From Promethearchaeota archaeon (lineage in GTDB: Archaea > Asgardarchaeota > Lokiarchaeia > Sigyniarchaeales > SOKP01): DNA of 12,926 bases. Numbering within the stretch: position 1 is the first letter of the stretch; each line of letters opens with the position of its first letter. Positions 12,711 through 12,926 of this stretch are shown piece after piece. A program made the translations under genes and the position numbers. The DNA is taken from contig JAUWNA010000023.1 of NCBI GenBank assembly GCA_030612905.1, positions 1 through 12,926 on the forward strand, written 5' to 3'. Under the pieces are notes generated by a model that was given only the letters and a program-made list of their open reading frames with translations, was not told the DNA's origin and did not search any database.

Positions 12711-12923
12711 TTATAATTCCTTTCCGCATTTTTTACAGAATTTCCAACTAATATCATTAATAATTTCTCCACAATATTCGCATTTATTAGAAACTGGTTC
12801 GATTTCCGTATCGTTCGTAGCGGAAACCATATTTTTAATATTGATAGATTTTATAATAGTTGCGTTTATCAATTCACTCAAATTAATACTTTGTTGCTTA
12901 CCTATGCTTCTATTATTTGCCAT
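12711..12923 (-). CDS. Small zinc-ribbon protein
   Basis: A 70-residue frame with one C-terminal zinc ribbon (C48, C51, C63, C66: KCEYCGEI and FCKKCGKEL). The N-terminal 45 residues are polar and rich in Asn, Ser and Ile, with no recognised motif. ATG at 12923 lies three bases from the right edge, so the true start could be upstream outside the window and the protein could be longer. It is convergent with the LURP-one-related gene, separated by 15 nt. The family is too generic to suggest a function, though single ribbons of this kind often sit on larger Asgard and other archaeal proteins. Confidence 0.6.
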   Translation of the reverse strand: MANNRSIGKQQSINLSELINATIIKSINIKNMVSATNDTEIEPVSNKCEYCGEIINDISWKFCKKCGKEL

Positions 12924-12926
12924 TGT

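Overview
The window is AT-rich and gene-dense, and it looks archaeal. TATA-like boxes sit about 26 nt upstream of several start codons, the few visible Shine-Dalgarno sites are of the GGTGA/AGTGA kind, transcripts end in short T-runs rather than strong hairpins, and one protein resembles the TrmB regulator family. Zinc-binding modules on many proteins, a LURP-one-related protein and vWA proteins with a RING-like zinc domain together suggest an Asgard (Lokiarchaeia-like) archaeon. That placement is an inference; no rRNA or ribosomal protein is present to prove it.

Layout. Left end (1-223): a 21-23 codon ORF with its own Shine-Dalgarno site and possible TATA box, and the hairpin ending the next gene. 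224-1600 (minus): a PLP enzyme that keeps every residue I know to separate tyrosine phenol-lyase from tryptophanase. 1823-2554 (plus): a seven-helix membrane protein of unknown function. 2604-5716 (minus): a class I SAM methyltransferase, a small left-handed beta-helix protein, a HypB-type nickel GTPase lacking one metal-ligand histidine, and an EamA/DMT transporter.

5881-8803 (minus) is the most unusual part. It holds two tandem paralogues, each with a degenerate vWA domain, a ten-ligand RING/PHD-like zinc domain with identical spacing, an acidic linker, a conserved VGG[YF]FG motif and a C-terminal zinc ribbon. Transcribed away from them across a 148-bp shared promoter region is a 659-residue TrmB-like winged-helix protein with a long coiled coil and a C-terminal sensor-like domain (8952-10931). 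The vWA plus zinc-domain order recalls the eukaryotic TFIIH subunit Ssl1/p44 or vWA-RING ubiquitin ligases. I propose these three genes as a candidate undescribed module.

Right end: a CDP-alcohol phosphatidyltransferase of the PssA/archaetidylserine synthase type (10987-11760, minus), a divergent zinc-ribbon plus LURP-one-related protein (11928-12695, plus), and a small zinc-ribbon protein (12711-12923, minus). No tRNA, rRNA, CRISPR array, insertion sequence or attachment site was seen. No gene-free stretch exceeds 300 bases.
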